Source: Rhizobacter sp. (GTDB taxonomy: Bacteria; Pseudomonadota; Gammaproteobacteria; Burkholderiales; Burkholderiaceae). Taken from it: a stretch of DNA of 5,441 nt. The notes below the pieces were generated by a model. The model had not been told where the DNA came from and ran no database searches. It saw only the letters and a list, made by a program, of their open reading frames with translations. A program made the translations under genes and the position numbers. Shown here piece after piece: positions 1-5,441 of this stretch (the first letter of the stretch is position 1; every line of letters starts with the position of its first letter). The stretch is from contig JACMKW010000193.1 of NCBI GenBank assembly GCA_014379885.1, forward strand, positions 1 to 5,441, read 5' to 3'.

Positions 1-671
1 CCGTGTCGACCCTGAAGGGCTCGCCACCTGGCTATGTCGGCTACGGCGAAGGGGGCGTGCTGACCGAAGCGGTGCGGCGCAAGCCCTACAGCGTGGTGCT
101 GCTCGACGAAGTCGAAAAGGCCCACCCCGACGTGCACGAACTCTTCTTCCAGGTGTTCGACAAGGGCTGGATGGAAGACGGCGAAGGCCGGCTCATCGAC
201 TTCAAGAACACCATCATCTTGCTCACCAGCAACGCCGGCAGCGAGCTGATCATGAGCTTGTGCAAAGACCCCGAGCTGATGCCCGAACCCGATGCCATCG
301 CCAAGGCGCTGCGCGAGCCGCTGCTGAAGGTGTTCCCGGCGGCGCTGCTGGGCCGCATCGTCACCATTCCGTATTACCCGCTGAGCGCTGACATGATGGG
401 CCGCATCGTCAAACTGCAGCTCAACCGCATCAAGAAGCGCGTGGAAGCCAACCACGACGTGCCCTTCACTTTCGACGACGAGGTGGTGAAGCTCGTGGTG
501 AGCCGCTGCAACGAAGTGGAAAGCGGCGGCCGTGTGATCGACGCGCTGCTTACCAACACCGTGCTGCCGCGCATCAGCCATGAGTACCTGACCCGCCTTG
601 CATCCGGTAAACCACTGGCGCGTGTGGGCTTGACGGTGGAAGCAGGCGAGTTCGCCTATGGGTTCGACTGA
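1..671 (+). CDS. clpV: ClpV (TssH), T6SS sheath-recycling AAA+ ATPase, C-terminal part (5' truncated by window edge)
   Basis: This is the second nucleotide-binding domain (NBD2) and C-terminal domain of ClpV, the Clp/HSP100-type hexameric ATPase that disassembles contracted TssB/TssC sheaths in the cytoplasm. About 223 residues are visible, frame from base 3, stop TGA at 669-671; family members are roughly 850-910 residues, so about three quarters lies upstream. Numbering from base 3, the visible motifs are the pore-loop segment [13 protein letters not shown] (6-18), Walker B VVLLDE (31-36), sensor-1 TSNAG (75-79), the arginine finger in LLGR (R118) and sensor-2 GGR (175-177), where ClpV more often has GAR. 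The [14 protein letters not shown] stretch and the short insertion after FDKG separate it from ClpB/ClpA and match ClpV. The Walker A motif is not in the window. GTG at base 3 is an internal valine codon, not a start. All expected NBD2 elements are intact, so the gene looks functional. Confidence 0.95.
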   Translation, partial: VSTLKGSPPGYVGYGEGGVLTEAVRRKPYSVVLLDEVEKAHPDVHELFFQVFDKGWMEDGEGRLIDFKNTIILLTSNAGSELIMSLCKDPELMPEPDAIAKALREPLLKVFPAALLGRIVTIPYYPLSADMMGRIVKLQLNRIKKRVEANHDVPFTFDDEVVKLVVSRCNEVESGGRVIDALLTNTVLPRISHEYLTRLASGKPLARVGLTVEAGEFAYGFD

Positions 672-674
672 GCC

Positions 675-725
675 ATGAATCACCATTCGCACTGAATCAC
701 AGCTCGCAATGAATCACCGTTCGGG
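675..725. repeat. Three 17-bp tandem direct repeats just after clpV
   Basis: Three contiguous 17-bp units occupy 675-691 (ATGAATCACCATTCGCA), 692-708 (CTGAATCACAGCTCGCA) and 709-725 (ATGAATCACCGTTCGGG). Unit 1 matches unit 2 at 13 of 17 positions and unit 3 at 14 of 17. The shared core TGAATCAC recurs at exactly 17-bp spacing (676, 693, 710). The array begins 3 bp after the clpV stop, and its last unit overlaps the first copy of the REP-like element that follows. It has no convincing coding content. Its role is unknown; it may be a duplicated edge of the repeat element or a small iteron-like array. Confidence 0.8.
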
Positions 726-790
726 CTGAGCTTGTCGAAGCCCGCCCTGAGTCTGTCGAAGGGCCCTTCGACAGACTCAGGGTGAACGGT
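716..790. repeat. REP-like interspersed repeat: three copies, including a perfect 38-bp palindrome
   Basis: Three copies of one short unit lie here. Copy A (716-743, direct) begins ACCGTTCGGGCTGAGC and ends TGTCGAAGCCC. Copy B (745-763, direct) is CCCTGAGTCTGTCGAAGGG. Copy C (764-790) is the reverse complement of B, extended by GTGAACGGT. B and C abut to give a perfect 19+19 bp palindrome at 745-782, and ACCGTTC (716-722) is mirrored by GAACGGT (784-790), so the block is bounded by inverted ends. I recognise this sequence type as a common intergenic repeat of GC-rich proteobacterial genomes, often mistranslated as LSLSKG-like peptides. As RNA it would form a strong hairpin, but no T-run follows on either strand, so it is not a canonical intrinsic terminator. 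It could still stabilise clpV mRNA or reduce readthrough into the next gene. Confidence 0.85.
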
Positions 791-801
791 GTGAGGCCTC
801 G

Positions 802-2160
802 ATGAAACACAACGTACCCCACAAACCGGGCTCTACCCAACGCCCCGTCAGCGGCGCAGCCCGCCTCGCGCAACGCCAGCTGCTGCAGCGGGCCGTTGAC
901 CTGCTGCGCGACAAGATGCTCGACGAAGCCGAGCCCTTGCTGCTCTCGGTGCTGCAGCGCTGGCCCGGCCAAGCCGATGCGCTGCACTTCCTGGGCGTGC
1001 TGGAGCACACGCGCGGCCACAGCGAAGCCGCGCTCACGCTGATCCGCCAGGCCATTGCCGGGATGCCGGGCCAGCCCGGGCCATTGAACAACCTCGGCAA
1101 CGTGCTGGTCGAGACGCAGCGTTTCGACGAAGCCGTGACGGCCTACCGCGACAGCCTGGCGCTCAAGCCCGACAACATCGACGCGCTCAACAACCTGGCC
1201 ACCATGCTGCGCAAACGCGGGGAGCACGCAGAGTCGGAAGCGCTGTGCCGCAGGGCGCTGGAGACCAAACCCGATTTCGCCCTGGCCTGGTACAACTTGT
1301 CGCTCACGCTGCTGGAGCAAGGCCGTGTCGACGAAGGCCTTAGCGCCCACAGCCGCGCCATCGTGCTGTGGCCGCGCCACCTGCAGGCGCGCAATGCGGT
1401 GCCCAAGGCACTGGTGCAGCTGGGCCGGCTCGATGAAGCCGCCAGGCTCTACCGCGAATGGCTGGCCACCGACCCCGACAACCCGGTCATCAAACACCAC
1501 CTCGCTGCCTGCTCCGGTGGCGCCGTGCCCGAGCGCGCGAGCGATGCTTACGTGGAGCGCACCTTCGACGCGTTTGCCGCCACCTTCGACGCCAACCTCA
1601 GCGCGCTGGGCTACCGCGCGCCGCAGCTGGTGGCCGACCTGCTGCGAGAGTTGCTGCCGCCGCCAGCGCGGCAGTTCGACATCCACGACCTGGGCTGCGG
1701 CACCGGCCTGTGCGGGCCGATGGTGCGTGACTGGGCGCGTGACCTGAGCGGCTGCGATTTGTCGCAAGGCATGCTCGACAAGGCCGAGCGCCGCCATGTG
1801 TACGACAGCCTGCACCGTGCCGAGCTGGTGGCGCACATGCGAGCCCATCCGGCGCGCTTTGATGCGCTGATCTGCGCCGACACTTTTTGCTACTTTGGCG
1901 AGTTGGGCGAAGCCATGCGTGCCGCCGTGCAGGCCTTGCGCGCGGGTGGCCACCTGGTGTTCACGGTCGAGGCCTCGCAGGCAGAAGACGGGCCACCCTA
2001 CCGCCTGCTGCCGCATGGGCGTTACGCCCATCAACGCGACTACGTGAGTACCGCATTGGCCGCTGCGGGCTTGCAGAAGCTCGTGCTTCGCGAAGAGCAG
2101 CTTCGCTCCGAAGGGGGCAAGCCGGTGATCGGCTGGCTGGTGGCTGCGCGGGTCGGCTGA
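802..2160 (+). CDS. TPR-repeat SAM-dependent methyltransferase (COG4976-like)
   Basis: A complete 452-residue protein with two parts. Residues ~25-230 are tetratricopeptide repeats; the clearest are 93-125 (NNLGNVLVETQRFDEA...LKPDN), 126-159 and 160-193, with further degenerate units on each side. Residues ~245-452 are a Rossmann-fold class I methyltransferase: a linker YVERTFDAFAATFDANL (250-266) typical of this family, motif I DLGCGTGLCG (296-305) for SAM binding, an acidic-loop equivalent GCDLSQGML (317-325), and DALICADTFCYFG (354-366) as motif IV. This architecture is known as a 'predicted methyltransferase with TPR repeats'; substrates are not established. There is no signal peptide or membrane segment, so it is probably cytoplasmic. 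The ATG at 802 has a short Shine-Dalgarno GAGG (793-796, 5-bp spacing) and lies 12 bp after the repeat block. It is codirectional with clpV (130-bp gap) and convergent with the next gene. A role in T6SS is inferred only from location. Confidence 0.88.
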   Translation: MKHNVPHKPGSTQRPVSGAARLAQRQLLQRAVDLLRDKMLDEAEPLLLSVLQRWPGQADALHFLGVLEHTRGHSEAALTLIRQAIAGMPGQPGPLNNLGNVLVETQRFDEAVTAYRDSLALKPDNIDALNNLATMLRKRGEHAESEALCRRALETKPDFALAWYNLSLTLLEQGRVDEGLSAHSRAIVLWPRHLQARNAVPKALVQLGRLDEAARLYREWLATDPDNPVIKHHLAACSGGAVPERASDAYVERTFDAFAATFDANLSALGYRAPQLVADLLRELLPPPARQFDIHDLGCGTGLCGPMVRDWARDLSGCDLSQGMLDKAERRHVYDSLHRAELVAHMRAHPARFDALICADTFCYFGELGEAMRAAVQALRAGGHLVFTVEASQAEDGPPYRLLPHGRYAHQRDYVSTALAAAGLQKLVLREEQLRSEGGKPVIGWLVAARVG

Positions 2161-2167
2161 GGCCTTT

Positions 2168-2974
2168 TCACGGCACCACGCCGTGACGCCGCAAGTGCGG
2201 CCACATCCAGTTTTCAACCGCCCGCATGCCCGACGCTTCCATCTCTGGCGTGAGGATGGTCACGCCACCCGGGTCGTGCTCGGTGATGGTGCCGAAGCTG
2301 GTCATGTCGTCGGGGTTGGTTCTGCCCCAGGGGGTGCCGCCCATGCCGCCATGTGTCGTCATGAAGTGCTCGGCAAGGAAGATCACCCCGCCAGCCGCAG
2401 CAGTGCCACAGTTGCCGAAGGAACCACGGCTGTTGCCGACCGGGTCGCGCATCGCGTGGTAGCAGAAGCTCACGTTGCCTGGAATGTCGCCGGCGGTCAG
2501 CTCCGAGCTGCGATCCACCGCATCGAACAGAAACATCGCTTCGACCGGTATGTGGCGGCGGTTCAGCATGTTGGCCACGTCGATCAGAATCGCGCCGCCG
2601 CGGCTGTGCCCGACAAGGTAGATCTTGGTACGCGGGTCATCATCACCGCCCTCACCGCCGCGCGGCCAACAGATGTCCATCTGGGGGCCTGGCGTCGAGA
2701 TCACGTCATCGTCACGCGTTTCGCACAGCGCAGCGCGTTGAACCAATATCTCTTCGACGACGAACCTGGGCGAGACGTGGTGCGCCCCACCGAACGAGCC
2801 GAACATGCCATCGGTGCGGTCGGCCCCAGGGCCACGGTGGTGGATCGGCGCCGCTTCGGGTGGCGGGTGCGCTCGCAGGTACTCGTTCTTGACGCGGTTG
2901 ACAAAGCTGCGGGCAAAGATGCGCGCGTACTCCGCCATGTCGGAAGCCCCGGTTCCATCGACACACACCAGCAT
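2168..2974 (-). CDS. Alpha/beta-hydrolase-fold lipase-like protein, candidate T6SS (Tle-type) effector
   Basis: A complete 268-residue protein. The core is a hydrophobic strand leading to the nucleophile elbow, IYLVGHSRGGAILIDVANML (118-137), giving GxSxG with candidate nucleophile Ser124. A following strand ends MFLFDAVDRS with candidate Asp151 (or Asp154), and TTHGGMGG (206-213) offers candidate catalytic His208. The N-terminus MLVCVDGTG resembles the first strand of DUF2235/Tle1 hydrolases, in which an aspartate-glycine-threonine follows strand 1; Tle1 enzymes carry GFSRGA where this one has GHSRGG. There is no signal peptide or transmembrane segment, which suits a cargo protein loaded on VgrG. 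It diverges from vgrG (153-bp gap), a common effector position, but no immunity gene lies beside it. A few rare codons for such a GC-rich genome (ATA twice, AGA, AGG) fit accessory origin weakly. The fold is fairly secure; the effector role is inference. Alternative: a cytoplasmic esterase unrelated to secretion. Confidence 0.72.
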   Translation of the reverse strand: MLVCVDGTGASDMAEYARIFARSFVNRVKNEYLRAHPPPEAAPIHHRGPGADRTDGMFGSFGGAHHVSPRFVVEEILVQRAALCETRDDDVISTPGPQMDICWPRGGEGGDDDPRTKIYLVGHSRGGAILIDVANMLNRRHIPVEAMFLFDAVDRSSELTAGDIPGNVSFCYHAMRDPVGNSRGSFGNCGTAAAGGVIFLAEHFMTTHGGMGGTPWGRTNPDDMTSFGTITEHDPGGVTILTPEMEASGMRAVENWMWPHLRRHGVVP

Positions 2975-2982
2975 GAGCCCTG

Positions 2983-2988
2983 CCCTCT
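2983..2988 (-). promoter_or_regulatory. Shine-Dalgarno site fixing the hydrolase start
   Basis: On the minus strand AGAGGG (2988 to 2983) precedes the ATG at 2974-2972 with 8 bases between. The reading frame stays open upstream as far as 3670, so frame alone does not set the start. The site, the strand-like MLVCVDGTG start of the fold, and the fact that a longer product would run antisense into vgrG all favour this ATG. Confidence 0.55.
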
Positions 2989-3043
2989 GTTGCCACGCCG
3001 CCGCAGCCAAGCGGCTGCCGGCGACTGTTGTGGCGCAGCTTAG

Positions 3044-3058
3044 TGGCAGAGCCGATGC
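3044..3058 (+). promoter_or_regulatory. Possible sigma-54 (-24/-12) promoter upstream of vgrG
   Basis: TGGCAGAGCCGATGC resembles the sigma-54 consensus TGGCACG-N4-TTGC. The invariant GG and GC are present with the required 10-bp separation, and TGGCA and TGC match; positions 6, 7 and 12 of the 15-mer mismatch. A start near 3069-3070 would leave a leader of about 58 bases before the ATG at 3128. Sigma-54 control of hcp/vgrG genes through enhancer-binding activators is known in other T6SSs, for example VasH in Vibrio cholerae. No enhancer-binding-protein gene is visible here, and a match this loose can occur by chance. No convincing sigma-70 pair was found in the same gap: TTGACT at 3066-3071 has no -10 at proper spacing. 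Confidence 0.25.
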
Positions 3059-3127
3059 GCCGGCATTGACTTTGGTCGCTTTACCGTCCCCGAGGGCGGC
3101 CCTATGGTTCGCCCCACTGCATGAGTC

Positions 3128-5441
3128 ATGCGCAGCAACTGGTTCCCACGTATGCCGCAACCGATCAGCCTCACCTCTCCCTTGCCCGCCGAAGATCTGC
3201 GCTTTGCGTCGATCAACACCACGCAAGGCCTGAGCACGCTCGGCGAGGCGCGCCTCAACATGGTGAGCCCCAAGGAGAGCCTGCAACCGGGTGACCTGCT
3301 GGGCCAACCTGTCACCGTGACCATGGAGTTGCGAGACGACGCAAAACGCTATCTGCACGGCTACGTGACCCGCTTTTCGCAAACCGGCCACAGCGGCCGC
3401 TTCTACACCTACCAGGCCATCGTGCGGCCGTGGCTGTGGTTCCTGAAGCAGACTTTCGATTGCCGCATCTTCCAGGAACTGACGGTGCCCGACATCGTCA
3501 AAAAAGTGTTCGAAGACCACAGCGTGGCCAACTTCGAGTTCAAGCTCTTTCGCAGCTACCACAAGTGGACGTACTGCGTGCAGTACCGTGAGAGCGACTT
3601 CGATTTCGTGGCCAGACTGCTCGAACACGAAGGCATCTACTGGTACTTTGAGCACGGCGACGGCGAGCACAAGCTGGTGCTGGTTGATTCACAAAGTGCC
3701 CACGACGCCGCGCCCGGCTGCGACTCCCTGCCCTACTACGATGGCGGCGCCGACGCACCGCCCGACCAGGAGCTGGTCTCGGCCTGGCGCTTTTCAAGCT
3801 CGGTCATCCCGGGGCAAGTCACCTTGCGAAGCTACGATTTCGAGCGCCCTTCCACCGACCTCAAGGTCGACAAGACCAAGGCACGCAAGCACGAGCTGTC
3901 TGACTACGAGGTGTTCGACTACCAGGGCGACTACATCCAGGCAGCCGACGGCACGCAGTTCTCTGAAGACCGCATTGACGAGATGCACACCCGCGCGATG
4001 GTGCTGCAAGGCGACTCCAACGGCCACGGCATCGAAGTGGGCCGCTTGCTTTCGCTGACCAACCACCCGCGCGAAGACCAGAACATCGAGTACCTGGTCA
4101 CCGGCATCAACCTGCATGCGCAGACCGACGCCACCGAATCGGGCTCCACGGCCAGCAGCGCCTTGCGCTGCGAGTTCACCGCCATCCCGTCGGAGCAGCA
4201 GTTCCGCCCCGAGCGCCGCACCCGCAAGCCGGTGGTGCACGGCCCGCAAACGGCCGTGGTGGTCGGCCCGGGGGGCGAAGAAATCTTCACCGACAAATAC
4301 GGCCGCGTGAAAGTGCAGTTCCACTGGGACCGCTACGGGAAGAAGAACGACAAGAGCTCGTGCTGGGTGCGTGTGTCGCACCCCTGGGCCGGCAAGAACT
4401 TCGGTGCCATCCACATCCCCCGTATCGGGCAAGAGGTGGTGGTCGGGTTTCTGGAAGGTGATCCCGACCAACCGCTGATCACCGGCCGTGTCTACAACGC
4501 CGAGCAGATGCCGCCGTGGGACCTGCCGGCCAACGCCACGCAAAGCGGCATCCTGACGCGTTCGTCCAAGGGCGGTGGGTATGGCAATGCGAACGCCATC
4601 CGATTCGAAGACAAGGCCGGGGCCGAGCAACTGTGGATCCATGCCGAGAAGAACCAGGACATCGAGGTCGAGAACGACGAGACGCATTGGGTCGGGCACG
4701 ATCGCACCAAGACGGTCGATCATGACGAGACGGTGCATGTGAAGCATGACCGCACCGAGACGGTTGACAACAACGAGACGATCACGATTGGGGTGGATCG
4801 GACCGAGTCGGTTGGGAGCAACGAGAAGATTTCGATTGGCAGCAACCGCACCGAAGACGTCGGCAGCAACGAGACCATCACCATTGGTGCCAACCGCACC
4901 GAATCGGTGGGGTCCAATGAGAGCGTGACGATCGGCTCGAACCGCACGGTGACCATCGGTGCGAGCAAGACTGAAACAGTGGCCTTGCAGCGCACGCGGG
5001 CAGTCGGGGTGAATGAAACCGTGGCGATTGGTGCGGCCCAGCAGATCGCCATCGGCGCGATGCAGTCGGTCACCGTCGGGGCCAACCAGTCGATCAGCGT
5101 AGGCGTCAATCAATCGACCAGCGTCGGCGCCAATCAAAGCCTCGACGTGGGTGGCAAGCAAAGTGTCAAGGTCGGTTCGGATCGAAGTCTGAGCGTGGGC
5201 GGTGCAGAGGCCATCAAAGTAGCCAAGAAGCGCAGCGTCAGCGTGGGCGAAGACGATGCGCTCAGCGTCGGTAAGAAGCTCGCCATCACCGCTGCCGATG
5301 AGATCACCCTCACCACCGGCGACGCCAGCATCACGATGAAGAAAGACGGCACCATCACGATCAAAGGCAAGGACATCATCATCAACGGCTCCGGCAAGAT
5401 CAATGCGAAAGCCGGCGGCGATATCGTGATGAAGGGCTCCA
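3128..5441 (+). CDS. vgrG: VgrG (TssI), T6SS spike-tip protein, 3' end outside window
   Basis: VgrG forms the trimeric spike capping the Hcp tube; it punctures the target envelope and carries effectors. From the ATG at 3128, 771 residues are readable and the frame is open at the window end. Domains: gp27-like (Phage_GPD) from ~15 to ~370 with the hallmark LLEHEGIYWYFEH (164-176); gp5 OB-fold ~388-460, including KYGRVKVQFHWDRYGK (390-405), WVRVSHPWAG (413-422), IPRIGQEVVVGFLEGDPDQP (430-449) and ITGRVYN (451-457); a spike needle of octapeptide repeats (522-721); then ITMKKDGTITIKGKDI (735-750) and AGGDIVMKGS at the edge. Many VgrGs end a few residues after a KGS-like motif, so the gene may be almost complete unless it has a C-terminal extension. 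An in-frame stop at 3122-3124 limits the start to ATG 3128 or ATG 3152 (giving MPQPISLTSPLP); neither has a good Shine-Dalgarno. No frameshift or internal stop was seen. Confidence 0.95.
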   Translation, partial: MRSNWFPRMPQPISLTSPLPAEDLRFASINTTQGLSTLGEARLNMVSPKESLQPGDLLGQPVTVTMELRDDAKRYLHGYVTRFSQTGHSGRFYTYQAIVRPWLWFLKQTFDCRIFQELTVPDIVKKVFEDHSVANFEFKLFRSYHKWTYCVQYRESDFDFVARLLEHEGIYWYFEHGDGEHKLVLVDSQSAHDAAPGCDSLPYYDGGADAPPDQELVSAWRFSSSVIPGQVTLRSYDFERPSTDLKVDKTKARKHELSDYEVFDYQGDYIQAADGTQFSEDRIDEMHTRAMVLQGDSNGHGIEVGRLLSLTNHPREDQNIEYLVTGINLHAQTDATESGSTASSALRCEFTAIPSEQQFRPERRTRKPVVHGPQTAVVVGPGGEEIFTDKYGRVKVQFHWDRYGKKNDKSSCWVRVSHPWAGKNFGAIHIPRIGQEVVVGFLEGDPDQPLITGRVYNAEQMPPWDLPANATQSGILTRSSKGGGYGNANAIRFEDKAGAEQLWIHAEKNQDIEVENDETHWVGHDRTKTVDHDETVHVKHDRTETVDNNETITIGVDRTESVGSNEKISIGSNRTEDVGSNETITIGANRTESVGSNESVTIGSNRTVTIGASKTETVALQRTRAVGVNETVAIGAAQQIAIGAMQSVTVGANQSISVGVNQSTSVGANQSLDVGGKQSVKVGSDRSLSVGGAEAIKVAKKRSVSVGEDDALSVGKKLAITAADEITLTTGDASITMKKDGTITIKGKDIIINGSGKINAKAGGDIVMKGS
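4691..5290 (+). repeat. 24-bp coding repeats: 25 octapeptides of the VgrG needle
   Basis: Residues 522-721 of VgrG read as 25 consecutive octads of the form (V/I)-G-x-N/D-x-x-x-x with no insertion or deletion, such as VGSNETIT, IGANRTES and VGANQSIS. This is the gp5-type pattern VxGxxxxx that builds a trimeric intertwined beta-helix. The DNA is a 600-bp region of imperfect 24-bp periodicity, best conserved at about 4790-4960, where 48-bp double units are recognisable. The first two and last three octads are the most divergent. Confidence 0.88.

Noticed and set aside
745..782. Perfect palindrome considered as an intrinsic terminator of clpV
   Set aside because: The stem is strong, but the bases after it (TGAACGGTGTGAGG) contain no T-run, and the sequence belongs to an interspersed repeat family; kept as a repeat.
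2168..2186. Hairpin TCACGGC-loop-GCCGTGA at the hydrolase stop, considered as a terminator between the convergent genes
   Set aside because: The stem is only 7 bp with a 5-base loop. On the plus strand the T-run precedes it, and on the minus strand an A-run follows, so neither strand has the T-tract an intrinsic terminator needs.
697..2217. 506-codon minus-strand open frame across the TPR-methyltransferase
   Set aside because: It mirrors a well-supported plus-strand gene in GC-rich DNA, has a low-complexity Ala/Gln/Val/His composition and no domain, and its C-terminus translates the REP-like repeat into the familiar LSLSKG-type artefact.
2183..3043. 286-codon plus-strand open frame opposite the hydrolase
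   Set aside because: No recognisable motif and Arg/His/Ala-rich; the opposite strand encodes a coherent alpha/beta-hydrolase with a catalytic elbow and a ribosome binding site.
3121..3233. Short frame starting ATG at 3121 considered as an alternative start or leader peptide for vgrG
   Set aside because: It is in a different frame from vgrG, ends after a few dozen Arg/Ser-rich codons, and overlaps the VgrG N-terminus without its own ribosome binding site.
2975..3670. N-terminal extension of the hydrolase frame (232 further codons)
   Set aside because: It would run antisense through the gp27-like domain of vgrG and has no domain features; the frame is open only because of high GC. The ATG at 2974 with AGAGGG upstream fits better.
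3794..5161. 455-codon minus-strand open frame opposite vgrG
   Set aside because: Its repetitive 'R-L-G-A-V' and 'D-R-L-V' pattern is just the complement of the 24-bp needle repeats; it is not an independent protein.
4691..5290. The 24-bp periodic DNA considered as a CRISPR or non-coding satellite array
   Set aside because: The repeats are contiguous without spacers, strictly in frame, and encode the known VgrG/gp5 octapeptide needle.

Overview
The window is GC-rich throughout, with strong G/C preference at third codon positions. It holds part of a type VI secretion (T6SS) locus. Protein style (ClpV, VgrG, a TPR-methyltransferase of the COG4976 kind) and an interspersed repeat of the 'TTCG(G/C)(C/G)CTGAG..TGTCGAAG' type point to a betaproteobacterium of the order Burkholderiales (Rubrivivax/Leptothrix/Methylibium/Comamonadaceae surroundings). 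This placement is by resemblance only; there is no rRNA or other marker gene.

Layout, left to right. (1) 1-671, plus strand: the last ~223 residues of ClpV/TssH, the AAA+ ATPase that recycles the contracted T6SS sheath; its 5' part lies outside the window. (2) 672-801: a 130-bp gap almost filled by repeats: three 17-bp tandem units running into a three-copy REP-like element that contains a perfect 38-bp palindrome. (3) 802-2160, plus strand: a complete 452-residue protein with N-terminal TPRs and a C-terminal class I SAM-dependent methyltransferase domain. (4) 2168-2974, minus strand: a complete 268-residue alpha/beta-hydrolase-like protein with a GHSRG nucleophile elbow, convergent with the methyltransferase (7 bp between stops). 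It is the best candidate for a T6SS lipase (Tle-type) effector. (5) 2975-3127: a divergent intergenic region with a weak sigma-54-like site facing vgrG. (6) 3128 to the window end, plus strand: VgrG/TssI, at least 771 residues, with gp27-like and gp5-OB domains and then 25 uninterrupted octapeptide repeats forming the spike needle; the frame is still open at base 5441.

Reading as a system: ClpV powers reuse of the apparatus, VgrG is the tip of the injected spike, and the divergent hydrolase is plausibly cargo carried on that tip. The TPR-methyltransferase sits between the structural gene and the effector/spike module with no established T6SS role. No immunity gene is visible beside the hydrolase, which is the main gap in the effector interpretation. 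No tRNA, rRNA, CRISPR array, transposase or integrase gene was seen.
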